NCBI GenBank assembly: GCA_965216645.1
Contig: CBDCGJ010000045.1
Span: 40,692 to 104,691 of the forward strand
Direction of reading: 5' to 3'
DNA from: CBDCGJ01 sp965216645
Lineage (GTDB): Bacteria; Pseudomonadota; Alphaproteobacteria; GCA-2731375
Length of the DNA stretch: 64,000 nt
Part shown: positions 35,378-44,185 of the stretch, piece by piece
Layout: every line of letters starts with the position of its first letter
How positions within the stretch are numbered: the first letter of the stretch is position 1
Translations under genes and position numbers: made by a program
Notes under the pieces: generated by a model
What the model was told of the DNA's origin: nothing
Database searches by the model: none
Seen by the model: the letters and a program-made list of their open reading frames with translations, nothing else

Positions 35378-35778
35378 TGTTTCGGTTTTCGCTCCTCAAT
35401 CTCGTAGCCGGCGGCTTTCCAGGCGCCGAACCCGCCGGCGATATGGCAAACCGGGTTTAATCCCATGTCCTGGACCGATAATGTCGCCAGGGCGGAACGC
35501 AATCCGCCAGCGCAGAAGAATACGAAACGCTTATCTTCCTGGAAAATCTCGCGAGCATAAGGGCTTTCCGGATCGACCCAGAATTCCAACATACCCCTTG
35601 GCATATGTTTCGATCCCGGTATCGTGCCTTCGCGCCAGAGTTCGCGGACGTCGCGGATGTCGATGAAAACGCAGTTTTCGTCATCGATATGGGCTTTTGC
35701 GTCTTCAACGCTCCAGGTCTCGATCTGCTCTTCCGCGTCAGCGCAAAGTTGCCGGATGCCTTTGGTAACGGTGCCCAT
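35374..35778 (-). CDS. Rhodanese-like sulfurtransferase
   Basis: A 134-residue single-domain rhodanese. The persulfide-forming Cys is in FFCAGGLRSALA; CH2A-like and CH2B-like segments are FIDIRDVRELWREGTIPG and HIAGGFGAWKAAGY. The loop CAGGLR has the six residues expected of sulfurtransferases rather than phosphatases. It may supply sulfur or handle thiols in the cytoplasm. It is the first gene of a pair with the exported SH3-like protein and is divergent from a HIT gene. Confidence 0.9.
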   Translation of the reverse strand: MGTVTKGIRQLCADAEEQIETWSVEDAKAHIDDENCVFIDIRDVRELWREGTIPGSKHMPRGMLEFWVDPESPYAREIFQEDKRFVFFCAGGLRSALATLSVQDMGLNPVCHIAGGFGAWKAAGYEIEERKPKQ

Positions 35779-35931
35779 GGATGATCTTCTCCTTATTCAA
35801 AATACTTGGTCGCGAATTTGGGCAATTCGATGCGGGATTGCAAGCGCTACCAACTTGATCGCGCCGGATTGCGTCGGATCGCGCCTGAACCCGCTTGATT
35901 GAGACCGAAAAATCGGCTCAAAATCCTCGAC

Positions 35932-36354
35932 ATGTTTAGATTACACGATCGATTGGAGGCGGACAGCGAGGAAATCGTCCGCTTGGAGCTTTGCCGGGTT
36001 CGTTTGATGAACGACCGGCGCTTTCCCTGGTTGATTCTGGTGCCGGCGCGGGAGGGGATTACGGAGATCCACCAGCTCTGGGACGAGGATTTACAAGTCT
36101 TATCCCAGGAGATCGCACTCGCCAGCCGGCTTGTCGAGCAGCTTTGCGAAGCCGACAAGATCAATGTCGGCGCCTTGGGCAATCTGGTGCCGCAACTGCA
36201 TATCCATATCGTGGCCCGCCACCGCGACGACACCGCTTGGCCAGGGCCGGTTTGGGGCGCCGGTACGCCGGAACCATATGAAAAGGCGGCGCTGGCGCGC
36301 CGCCTTTCCACATTCCGAGCCGCTTTCGAGGATTTGGGCAGGGAGGAGGGATAG
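35932..36354 (+). CDS. HIT-family protein
   Basis: A 140-residue histidine-triad-like nucleotide hydrolase. The motif is LHIHIVARH, with only two of the three classical His, so it is nearer to the HIT-like/diadenosine polyphosphate group than to HINT. WLILVPAREGITEIHQL and NVGALGNLVPQ are family stretches. It may hydrolyse nucleoside phosphoramidates or dinucleotides. A longer frame starts at 35899, but ATG 35932 gives the family-like N-terminus MFRLHDRLE. It is convergent with the HD-GYP gene. Confidence 0.85.
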   Translation: MFRLHDRLEADSEEIVRLELCRVRLMNDRRFPWLILVPAREGITEIHQLWDEDLQVLSQEIALASRLVEQLCEADKINVGALGNLVPQLHIHIVARHRDDTAWPGPVWGAGTPEPYEKAALARRLSTFRAAFEDLGREEG

Positions 36355-36379
36355 GATCCCGGCAGGGGAGGGGTTTCGG

Positions 36380-38110
36380 TTATTCCGCTGCCAGGACGAG
36401 CTGATCCTCATACCGCGGCTCGTCATCGGGTCGCCGATATCGGGTGATATCGACATTATCGATCAGTTCCGGCGCCATGTATCGGTCGGCGTAAGTCAGC
36501 CAAATGCCGGAATCCAGAAACAGGTTGAACAAATCGCTATCGATATGGTTGTCGTCCCGCATCGACGCCATAATGTCTAACGACTCGCTGAGTGTTTTCG
36601 AATGCTTGTAAGGACGGTCGTTGGCGGTGAGCGCTTCGAACACGTCGGCGACCGCCAGCATACGTGCGGGGATGGACATCTCGTCGCCATGGAGACGGCG
36701 CGGATAGCCGGTGCCATCCATATGCTCATGATGGGAACCCGCAATTTCCGGTACGTTTTTCAAGCCCTTGGGCAATTTCAAACCTTCCAGCATCTGCAGG
36801 GTGATGTCGATATGGCTGCGGACAACGCGGCGTTCGCTATCGTTCAGGGTGCCTTGCGGAATCGCGAGATTTTCGAGCTCGGTGCCGCTCAACAGTTTGA
36901 CGGTTTTGCCGCTCCAATCGGTCCAATCGATGGCGGCGATGGCACGCAAGCGGCGTAGGGTAACCGCATCGGGACGCTCCGTAGGTTGATTCAAATTGCG
37001 TAGAAAATCGCGATTGCTGTCCATGGCCGCCGTTTTGTCGATCAATTCCTGACGCAGATCCGCGGCGCGATCCGGTTCGACCATAACGCGTTCCAGATAT
37101 TTGATCTCCAGCTCTCTTTTGACCACTTCGATGCGGGTGGCGACTTCCTCGATACCGTCGCGCAGACCTTCGAGTTTGGTCGACTTGTCCATGATATACT
37201 CGGGCACGGCGATTTTGCCGCAGTCATGCATCCAGGCGGCGAGGCGCAGCTCGTATTTCTCGTCTTGGTTCAAATCGAACTCCGCAAAGGGGCCGCGATC
37301 GGTCTTGCAAGCCGCTTCGGCCAGCATTTCATGCAAAACCGGTACGCGTTGGCAATGGCCGCTGGTATGCGGCGACTTGGCGTCGATGGCATGGGCGATC
37401 GATTGCGCGAAGGATTCGAATAAGGCTTTTTGCGCATCGACCAGTTTGTGATTGTCGTAGCTGACCCCGGCCTGGACCGCCAAAGCTTCCATCACCTTCA
37501 CCAAATAGGGCGGGAAGGGCACGATCTCGCCGCAATCCGGGTCGCGGGCATTCATCAGTTGGAGCACGGCGACGGTATCGCCATGATAATCCTTCAAGGG
37601 CAAAACCAGCATCGATTTGGTCCGGGATTCCGTCACCGCATCGATATATCGGGTTTCGTCGAAATCGAAGCCGCTTGGCTGATATACATCGTCGATCGCG
37701 ACCGTGCAGCCGGACAACGCGACATGGCTGACGACATTGTGGTGATTGCCGAGACCGGTGTCGCTGTCGCGTAGGGGCAGGCCGGGCAGGAACTCGCCTT
37801 CGGAACCGGGGTCGGTACAGGCATAGCGCAGGACTTCCGAGCGGACGACGGCGAAGTTCAACCGCTCGTCATCGTCCACCACGTACAGCATGGCCGCCTC
37901 CGCCAAAGTGATGTTTTTGGCGTAATCCGCGATCTTTTCCATCAGACGCCCGAGTTCGCGTTCGGCGGCGAAGGCCAGCATGGCGTAGAGCAGACGGTCA
38001 TGGGCCTGCGTGATCCGGGCATACATCCGATCCACGCTCGATTGAAACCGTTGTTCCCGCGCGATTTTGTGTGAATTTCGATCCATTATCGTGTCTCCGA
38101 GATAGGACAT
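36380..38110 (-). CDS. GAF-HD-GYP protein coupled to the HTH-cyclase gene
   Basis: A 576-residue paralogue of the protein at 24331-26106. A helical N-terminus and GAF domain (MLYVVDDDERLNFAVVRSEV, KSMLVLPLKDYHGD) precede an HD-GYP domain with HDCGK and HHEHMDGTGYP, so c-di-GMP phosphodiesterase activity is likely. About 165 residues separate the motifs, an insertion of roughly 100. ATG 38110 has GGAGG 9 bases upstream and lies 4 bases past the stop of the HTH-cyclase gene; ATG 38086 with GGAGA is an alternative. Tight coupling suggests it acts with that protein. Confidence 0.87.
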   Translation of the reverse strand: MSYLGDTIMDRNSHKIAREQRFQSSVDRMYARITQAHDRLLYAMLAFAAERELGRLMEKIADYAKNITLAEAAMLYVVDDDERLNFAVVRSEVLRYACTDPGSEGEFLPGLPLRDSDTGLGNHHNVVSHVALSGCTVAIDDVYQPSGFDFDETRYIDAVTESRTKSMLVLPLKDYHGDTVAVLQLMNARDPDCGEIVPFPPYLVKVMEALAVQAGVSYDNHKLVDAQKALFESFAQSIAHAIDAKSPHTSGHCQRVPVLHEMLAEAACKTDRGPFAEFDLNQDEKYELRLAAWMHDCGKIAVPEYIMDKSTKLEGLRDGIEEVATRIEVVKRELEIKYLERVMVEPDRAADLRQELIDKTAAMDSNRDFLRNLNQPTERPDAVTLRRLRAIAAIDWTDWSGKTVKLLSGTELENLAIPQGTLNDSERRVVRSHIDITLQMLEGLKLPKGLKNVPEIAGSHHEHMDGTGYPRRLHGDEMSIPARMLAVADVFEALTANDRPYKHSKTLSESLDIMASMRDDNHIDSDLFNLFLDSGIWLTYADRYMAPELIDNVDITRYRRPDDEPRYEDQLVLAAE

Positions 38111-38114
38111 CTGC

Positions 38115-39689
38115 CTATGCCTCCGTTGACGCGCGCGGTGAGGGGGCTCCGGCGTCGTCGGTGTGATCGTGATCGACTTCGGCGATCTCGCAGACAGCGA
38201 ATTCGGCCAGGTCGGCGTGGGGGTCGCGCAACATCTCGTCCGCGTCGACGAGATCGCCCAGCCGGGCGAAACTGTTGGCAATAAAAAATGTATTGTCGCG
38301 GGTATCGCGGCGGGTGATGCCGTAATGCAGCGAGTCCGTCTGATTGCGGGGGATCTCCCCGATCAGGGCCTTGCTAACCAGAATGCTGCCGGGGCGGGCC
38401 ATGTTACTGATACGCTCGGCCCGCCCCGCCGTGTCGCCAAGGGCGGAAAACTCAACGTAAGCGGCTGACTGAACATTACCGAACCACTCCCGTCCCTGGT
38501 CGACACCGATCCCCAACTCCAAATCCGGCAGCCAAGATACGCGCCGCCGCCACTGCCGTTCGATGCGCTCGACCAACTCACGCATGTCATGCGCGCAACG
38601 AACGGCATTCAAGGCATGGCTACTGTCCGGTTGGGGAAAGAAATAATAGACAAGCCCGTTGCTGTGATGCTTGCCGTGGGTGCCATAGTATTTCCGAAAT
38701 ACCGGATCCATCTGGCCCCAGATATCGTTGATGAGGGCGAAAAAATCGCGTGGCGCCAATTCGTCCTGCAGGCGCGCTTCGTTACGGAAGCTGGCGGCCA
38801 ACACCGAAAGGTCGGTGAGTAGAGGTGGGCGCTGTTTCAGCAAGTCCCGGATGACCCGTTCGCGGCGGGACAGGAAGTCGAGCAGATTGTCGCTGTCCTC
38901 CCGCGGGACATAGGCGAACAGGATACCTTCCCGGAAGAAGGAGGCGTAGATGTTCACCGGTCGATCCACTTCACCAACCGGCAGCGCCCCGGCATGGCGG
39001 AGAATGTGCCGGCTCGCGGCTTCTTCGACTTCGTCGTAAAGCGCGCGTAAGAGGAGAGCATGCGCCCGGTCGCCGCCCGCCAGGTTATCGACGAACTGAG
39101 TTCGCTCGAAACGGCGCTTTGCGATCGACATGTGGAAGGAGAGGAGATCGCGCCGCAACGCTTGCCGCTCAAGTTTTGGACTGTCCATTAAAAGCGAGAA
39201 GATGTCCCGCGCCTCGATTTCGCCCTCGAGCGCCGTGCGGCCGAACAGATCGTCCGCGGCATGGGCGTTCCACCACTGGACCTGGAAATTGCTGGTGACC
39301 ATATAGGCGGGGTAAGGCAGGTTCTCGATCGTCAGCGCCAGCGGGTCGCCTGCAACCCACGGCCGTTGAACCGGGGTGGGTACGCTGGTCGCGGAGGTCG
39401 GTTCGGCGATCGTCTGTTCCGCGCTCTTATCGTCATCGCGCGCGCCTTCGGGCGCGATTGCCATCTCGACAGCGATCTCCGACATCTTCATGCCCTGGGT
39501 TTTCAATTGTTGAACGCGCAGGATGCGATCGACCACGCTGTCGTCGAAGTAACCGATGCGGCGCGCCTGTGGATCGCTGCTGGTCGGCGGGCCGACTTCC
39601 GGACGGGGCAAAATGCCGAGCGAGATATAATTGTTCAGCGTCGCTCTCGATATCCCCGTGCGGGCCATCACTTCCTTGCTTGTCAACAT
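38115..39689 (-). CDS. MerR-type HTH / PAS-like / class III cyclase-like fusion
   Basis: A 524-residue protein of unusual make-up. Residues 1-75 are a MerR-like DNA-binding domain (MLTSKEVMARTGISRATLNN, then YISLGILPRP). Residues about 118-235 resemble a PAS/MmyB-like ligand domain (ENLPYPAYMVTSNFQVQWWN). Residues about 290-450 align with class III nucleotide cyclases: Asp293 in TDLSVLAASF is the first metal position, but the second Asp appears as Asn344 (HHSNGLVYYF), and the VN pair before the conserved Arg is AG (GDTAGRAER). So catalysis is doubtful and the domain may bind a nucleotide as a sensor. ATG 39689 aligns with the MerR start. Repeated TGGACTGT boxes lie upstream; an HD-GYP gene follows 4 bases after the stop. 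Confidence 0.78.
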   Translation of the reverse strand: MLTSKEVMARTGISRATLNNYISLGILPRPEVGPPTSSDPQARRIGYFDDSVVDRILRVQQLKTQGMKMSEIAVEMAIAPEGARDDDKSAEQTIAEPTSATSVPTPVQRPWVAGDPLALTIENLPYPAYMVTSNFQVQWWNAHAADDLFGRTALEGEIEARDIFSLLMDSPKLERQALRRDLLSFHMSIAKRRFERTQFVDNLAGGDRAHALLLRALYDEVEEAASRHILRHAGALPVGEVDRPVNIYASFFREGILFAYVPREDSDNLLDFLSRRERVIRDLLKQRPPLLTDLSVLAASFRNEARLQDELAPRDFFALINDIWGQMDPVFRKYYGTHGKHHSNGLVYYFFPQPDSSHALNAVRCAHDMRELVERIERQWRRRVSWLPDLELGIGVDQGREWFGNVQSAAYVEFSALGDTAGRAERISNMARPGSILVSKALIGEIPRNQTDSLHYGITRRDTRDNTFFIANSFARLGDLVDADEMLRDPHADLAEFAVCEIAEVDHDHTDDAGAPSPRASTEA

Positions 39690-39709
39690 GTGCTTGCCGA
39701 TCCATTCGA

Positions 39710-39820
39710 TGGACTGTTCAAAGTCAACGGAAGTTAGACAGTATAATAACTTGTTCGTCAATGAAAAAATTGGACTGTCTATAATACTTACCTTATATGG
39801 ACTGTTTATTTGATCTGTCT
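39710..39820 (-). promoter_or_regulatory. Repeated TGGACTGT boxes upstream of the HTH-cyclase gene
   Basis: TGGACTGT occurs three times (39710-39717, 39771-39778, 39798-39805), with a related box in inverse orientation (GACAGT, 39737-39742) and ATCTGTCT at 39813-39820. The region is AT-rich, unlike its surroundings. An inverted repeat AAGTTA/TAACTT (10 bases apart) is also present. The boxes are candidate operator sites, possibly for the MerR-like domain of the gene they precede. The region 39821-39939 shows nothing else. Confidence 0.5.
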
Positions 39821-39939
39821 AATTATAAAAACGGGCGCAAAATCAAAAGGTTAGAGAATTCGCGAAATTGGCGAATTTCAATCGTGTTTGACGGCGTAAC
39901 TCGGCGAAAACAGCTCGAATTCTGCGGAAGCGGCGGTCT

Positions 39940-40698
39940 TTAGATGCAGCGGCCGCCGTCTACTTCCATGCAAACGCCGGTAATGAATTCCGCTTCGTCG
40001 GAGGCGAGATAGAGGGCCGCGTTGGCGATATCGCGCGGCGTGCTGAAGCGTCCGAGCGGGACGGTGGAACGGAATTTCTCCATCATCTCTTCGGTCTCTT
40101 CCCCACCCATGAATTCCTTCAGCATCTGGGTCTGACCAGCGACGGGGCAGACCGCGTTGACCCGGATCTGCTCGCTCGCCAACTCGATGGCCATCGCCTT
40201 GGTGATGGTGTTCACGGCGCCTTTGCTGCCGTTGTACCAGACCAGACCTGGGCGGGGGCTTAAGGCCGCGGTAGAGGAGGTGTTCACGAAGGCGCCGCGA
40301 CCGCGTTTCCGCATCGCCGGTACGCCGTGCAGGGCCGACCAATAGATCGATTTGACGTTCACGTCGAAAATACGGTCGAAGTTTGCTTCATCGACCTCGA
40401 ACATCGGCATGTTCCTTTGCGGGATGCCGGCATTGTTGATGATGATGTCGAGGCCGCCGTAATCCGCCTCCGCCTGACCGACCATGCGGGCCCAATCATC
40501 GCCGTTGGTGACATCGGCGCGGATATACTGCGCTTCGCCGCCCGCGGCGCGGATGCCGGCGGCAACCTGGCCTCCATCTTCCTCGGCAATGTCGTTAACC
40601 AGCACTTTGGCGCCTTCTTCCGCGAAGCGCTCCGCGATACCGCGGCCGAAACCGGCGCCGGCGCCGGTAACGATCGCTACTTTGTCCGCTAACCGCAT
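39940..40698 (-). CDS. SDR-family oxidoreductase (glucose 1-dehydrogenase-like)
   Basis: A 252-residue classical SDR. Motifs are TGAGAGFGRGIAERF, DVTNGDDW, INNAG, the catalytic Ser in NTSSTAA and YNGSK. The C-terminal FITGVCMEVDGGRCI is typical. The substrate is unknown. ATG 40698 (MRLADKVAIVTG) with AAGGAC upstream is preferred over an in-frame start at 40719. It stands alone between AT-rich intergenic regions. Confidence 0.9.
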   Translation of the reverse strand: MRLADKVAIVTGAGAGFGRGIAERFAEEGAKVLVNDIAEEDGGQVAAGIRAAGGEAQYIRADVTNGDDWARMVGQAEADYGGLDIIINNAGIPQRNMPMFEVDEANFDRIFDVNVKSIYWSALHGVPAMRKRGRGAFVNTSSTAALSPRPGLVWYNGSKGAVNTITKAMAIELASEQIRVNAVCPVAGQTQMLKEFMGGEETEEMMEKFRSTVPLGRFSTPRDIANAALYLASDEAEFITGVCMEVDGGRCI

Positions 40699-40965
40699 GA
40701 TTTGTCCTTTTTTCGTCAAAATTCAATATTATCTAATCTTTGCAGCCGGGCCGACCGGCCCAAATCGCAACATGCACGCGCGTCGCCGGTAGCGCAAGAT
40801 GGTCGGCGAGAGATTGTCACTTGCCGAAATGTCGAAAAGTGCGTAAACCGTCGGTCGCGGTAAAGAGGTACCGCCATATTTCAAGCGAATTTGCTCTAAT
40901 TTATTGATGGCTGGCCGACAAAGGTAATGCGCGCCATCAATGCGACCGTGAGTGTGACTTAAAGT

Positions 40966-41673
40966 ATGTCAAACCGAGTTTCGACCAGATTGCGGAACTA
41001 CTTCATCACCGGCGTGATCGTCACGGCGCCGATCGCGCTGACCGTTTATCTGTCTTGGCAGTTTATCGCCTGGATCGACGATGCCATCACGCCGCTGATC
41101 CCGGCCCGTTACAACCCGGAAAGCTACCTTCCTTTCAGTATTCCGGGGCTCGGCCTGCTGGTCGTATTCATTTTTCTCACGTTTGTCGGTTTCATTACTG
41201 CGGGACTGTTCGGCCGCTCGGTCATCCGCGCCGGCGAGCGCATTGTCGACCGAATGCCGGTAATACGTAGTATTTACAGCGGATTAAAGCAGGTTTTTGA
41301 GACCATATTTAGCCAGAAATCGCAGTCGTTCCGCCAGGCGGTCCTGGTCGAATGGCCGCGTCGGGAGATCTGGACCGTCGCCTTCGTGACGGCGGATACA
41401 AATGGCGAAATCGCCCGGCACCGGGGCCCGGATCACGTTACCATCTACGTACCGACGACGCCGAACCCCACATCAGGCTATATGATGGTGGTGCCGAAGC
41501 AGGACGTGATCTACCTCGACATGTCGGTCGAGGAAGCCCTGAAAATGGTTATTTCCATGGGCGTGGTGTCCAGTGAAGAGGATGACAACACGGATGGCGA
41601 AGCCGGCGAGGGCTATCAAGTCGACCCCGGCGATCTCTCGATCGACCCTCCGCGCGAGGCCGCCAATAACTAG
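40966..41673 (+). CDS. DUF502 inner-membrane protein
   Basis: A 235-residue DUF502 protein. It has two membrane segments (FITGVIVTAPIALTVYLSW; LGLLVVFIFLTFVGFITAG) and a cytoplasmic C-terminal domain with PVIRSIYSGLKQVFETIF, the family hallmark, and VPTTPNPTSGYMMVVP. DUF502 genes sit next to recG in many Alphaproteobacteria; their role is unknown. It is convergent with recG here. A divergent promoter region of 267 bases (40699-40965) separates it from the SDR. Confidence 0.92.
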   Translation: MSNRVSTRLRNYFITGVIVTAPIALTVYLSWQFIAWIDDAITPLIPARYNPESYLPFSIPGLGLLVVFIFLTFVGFITAGLFGRSVIRAGERIVDRMPVIRSIYSGLKQVFETIFSQKSQSFRQAVLVEWPRREIWTVAFVTADTNGEIARHRGPDHVTIYVPTTPNPTSGYMMVVPKQDVIYLDMSVEEALKMVISMGVVSSEEDDNTDGEAGEGYQVDPGDLSIDPPREAANN

Positions 41674-41732
41674 ACGGCGTCTTGTGGTTTGGACCTGAAT
41701 TCTGGAAAATATTCAGCTTTTACAATAAATTA

Positions 41733-43814
41733 TTAGCCGGAACGCAAGTATCGCACCGCCGTATCGCGTTCGAACAGGTAGAGCAAACGGCGCAGGGCCT
41801 GCCCGCGGGGCGAGGTGAGGGCGGCATCGCGGTTCAGGATCAATTTGGCATCGTCCCGCGCCGCCAGCATCAGCTCCACATGTTCGACCGGGTCCGCGAG
41901 ACGGAAAGTCGGAAAGCCGCTTTGTCGCGTGCCCAGCACCTCGCCGGCGCCGCGTAAGCGCAAATCTTCCTCGGCGATGCGGAACCCGTCATCGCTTTCC
42001 CGCATGATTTTCAGACGCGCGCGCGCCGTCTCGCCCAGCGGTTCGCTGTAAAGCATCAGGCAGACGCCGGGCCGGTCGGCCCGTCCGACCCGGCCGCGCA
42101 ATTGGTGCAGCTGAGCCAAGCCGAACCGCTCCGCATGCTCGATCACCATGATGTTCGCCTCCGGCACGTTGACGCCGACTTCGATAACCGTGGTCGCGAC
42201 CAGGACCTTGAGGCGGCCGGCCACGAAATCGGCCATCGCTCGGTCTTTTTCGGCGCCGGACATACGACCGTGAATGACGCCGACGACATCGCCGAACTGC
42301 TGGCGCAGGGCGGCATATCGGTCTTCCGCGGCGGCAAGATCCAAAATTTCCGATTCCTCGACCAAGGGGCAAACCCAGAAGACGCGGTCATCGCCGATAA
42401 CCGCCCGCTCGACGGCGGCTACCACGTCCAGAAGCCGGCCGAGCGGCATCGCACGCGTATCGATCGGCTGCCGCCCCGGCGGTTTTTCGTCGAGTTTAGA
42501 AACCTCCATGTCGCCATACACGGTCAATGACAGGGTGCGGGGGATCGGTGTCGCGGTCATGACGAGAACGTCGGCGGCGGCGCCTTTCGCGGTCAATGTC
42601 AGGCGCTGATGCACACCGAAGCGATGCTGCTCGTCGATGACCACCAAAGCCAAGTCGCGAAACTCGACGTCGTTCTGGAACAGCGCGTGGGTCCCGATCA
42701 GAATATCGATTTCGCCCGCCGCAAGCCGGGCCAACATGTCGGTACGATGCTTGCCCTTGTCGCGTCCCGTCAGGACCTCCAGACGCAACCCGGCGGCGGC
42801 GGCCAAAGGTTCGAGACTCAGCAAATGCTGCCGCGCCAGTATCTCCGTCGGCGCCATCAACGCGGCCTGTGCACCGGCTTCCACGGCGATGGCCATGGCC
42901 ATCAGGGCGACAGCCGTCTTGCCGCTGCCGACATCGCCTTGCAACAGGCGCAGCATACGCAGCTCGCCGCCCATATCATCGCCGATTTCCGCCAATACGC
43001 GCTGCTGCGCGCCGGTCAAATCGAAGGGCAGGGCAGCCAGTATGCGGGACCGGACCTCGCCAGATCCGAGGATCGCTCTGCCGCGTTGTTTACGCTGCTG
43101 CAATCGAATGACCGCCAAAGCCAATTGATTGGCGAGCAATTCGTCGTAGGCGAGGCGTTGCCGCGCCGGCGCGTCGGTCGCCAAATCGGCGGCCCGGTCG
43201 GGGGCGTGGGCACTCAGCACCGCGGCCTTGAACGCCGGCCAATCGTGCTTGGCCCGCCAACTTTCCTCCTGCCACTCCGCCAGCTCCGGCAGCCGGGCAA
43301 GGGCGCCGGCAATGGCTTTCAATAGCGGCTTCGCCGTCAAACCCGCGGTTAGGGGGTAAGTCGGCTCCACCGCCGGCATGTCGTCAATTTGCTCCGGCGG
43401 CAGGACATAGTCCGGATGAGCCATCTGCGGCTCGCCCTGGTAAAGATTGATACGCCCGCTGACGAACCGTTCGGACCCGACCGGCAGGATGCCGGTCAGG
43501 TAGTCTTCGCGCGCATTGAAAAAAACCAGTGTGAGGCTGCCGGTATCGTCGCTGCAGAATACCCGATAGGGAACGCGCCGGTTCGGTGCCGGGCGATGTT
43601 CGTCGATCCGCACCCGCAACGTGGCAATCACGTTATCGGGCGCCGTCGCGACCGTCGGCCTGAACCGCCGGTCCGTCAGACCGTTCGGTAGATGCCAGCA
43701 CAGGTCCACCACCTTGTCGCCGGTCAGGCGTTCCAGCAACTTGCCGATGCGGGGCCCGACGCCCTTCAGGCTGGTGACGGGCGCGAATAGCGGATTGAGC
43801 TCTTCCGGACGCAT
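41733..43814 (-). CDS. recG: ATP-dependent DNA helicase RecG
   Basis: RecG remodels branched DNA such as stalled forks and Holliday junctions. The 693-residue length fits. An N-terminal wedge/OB domain is followed by helicase motifs: Walker A GDVGSGKTAVALMAM, Walker B VIDEQHRFGV, TATPIPRTL, and HQLRGRVGRADRPGV. ATG 43814 matches the usual family start (MRPEELNPLFAPV); the frame extends further upstream without family residues. It is divergent from sdhE and mfd, a conserved alphaproteobacterial neighbourhood. Confidence 0.97.
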   Translation of the reverse strand: MRPEELNPLFAPVTSLKGVGPRIGKLLERLTGDKVVDLCWHLPNGLTDRRFRPTVATAPDNVIATLRVRIDEHRPAPNRRVPYRVFCSDDTGSLTLVFFNAREDYLTGILPVGSERFVSGRINLYQGEPQMAHPDYVLPPEQIDDMPAVEPTYPLTAGLTAKPLLKAIAGALARLPELAEWQEESWRAKHDWPAFKAAVLSAHAPDRAADLATDAPARQRLAYDELLANQLALAVIRLQQRKQRGRAILGSGEVRSRILAALPFDLTGAQQRVLAEIGDDMGGELRMLRLLQGDVGSGKTAVALMAMAIAVEAGAQAALMAPTEILARQHLLSLEPLAAAAGLRLEVLTGRDKGKHRTDMLARLAAGEIDILIGTHALFQNDVEFRDLALVVIDEQHRFGVHQRLTLTAKGAAADVLVMTATPIPRTLSLTVYGDMEVSKLDEKPPGRQPIDTRAMPLGRLLDVVAAVERAVIGDDRVFWVCPLVEESEILDLAAAEDRYAALRQQFGDVVGVIHGRMSGAEKDRAMADFVAGRLKVLVATTVIEVGVNVPEANIMVIEHAERFGLAQLHQLRGRVGRADRPGVCLMLYSEPLGETARARLKIMRESDDGFRIAEEDLRLRGAGEVLGTRQSGFPTFRLADPVEHVELMLAARDDAKLILNRDAALTSPRGQALRRLLYLFERDTAVRYLRSG

Positions 43815-43912
43815 AAGGGGCAAATGTTCCTTCGACAGAGGCTGACAGACGGCGGGCGAGGCGCTATATCCAAGGCTCTCGCTGACGCCATGATCACCAG
43901 GATGCCCCACCG

Positions 43913-44185
43913 ATGCAAGAAGACCTCGCGATCCGACGCAAACGCTTGCTTTATCGCAGCTGGCATCGCGGCACCAAGGAATTGGATCTGGTGATCGGCG
44001 GCTTCGCAAAACGCCATCTGGACGCCATGTCGGAAGACGAAATCGAGCTTTTCGAAGCGATAATCGAAGAGAATGAGGTCGATCTTTACAATTGGCTGAC
44101 CGGTAAGGCCGCGGTGCCGACGCGCCTCGACAATGCGGTGATGCGGCGTCTTCTGTCTTTCCGATTGACCGACCCGGACTCGTGA
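43913..44185 (+). CDS. sdhE: Succinate dehydrogenase assembly factor SdhE
   Basis: A 90-residue SdhE/Sdh5-type protein that promotes covalent FAD attachment to succinate dehydrogenase. The hallmark RGTKELD is in YRSWHRGTKELDLVIGGFA; LYNWLTGKAAVP follows. It overlaps the mfd GTG start (GTGA), so the two are translationally coupled, as in many alphaproteobacteria. Confidence 0.95.
   Translation: MQEDLAIRRKRLLYRSWHRGTKELDLVIGGFAKRHLDAMSEDEIELFEAIIEENEVDLYNWLTGKAAVPTRLDNAVMRRLLSFRLTDPDS

Noticed and set aside
39781..39786. TATAAT on the + strand
   Set aside because: No rightward gene follows it for over 1 kb, and no good -35 is placed 16-18 bases before it.
40740..40765. GGGCC/GGCCC inverted repeat upstream of the SDR at 39940
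   Set aside because: A 5-bp stem in GC-rich DNA is expected by chance, and no T run follows.
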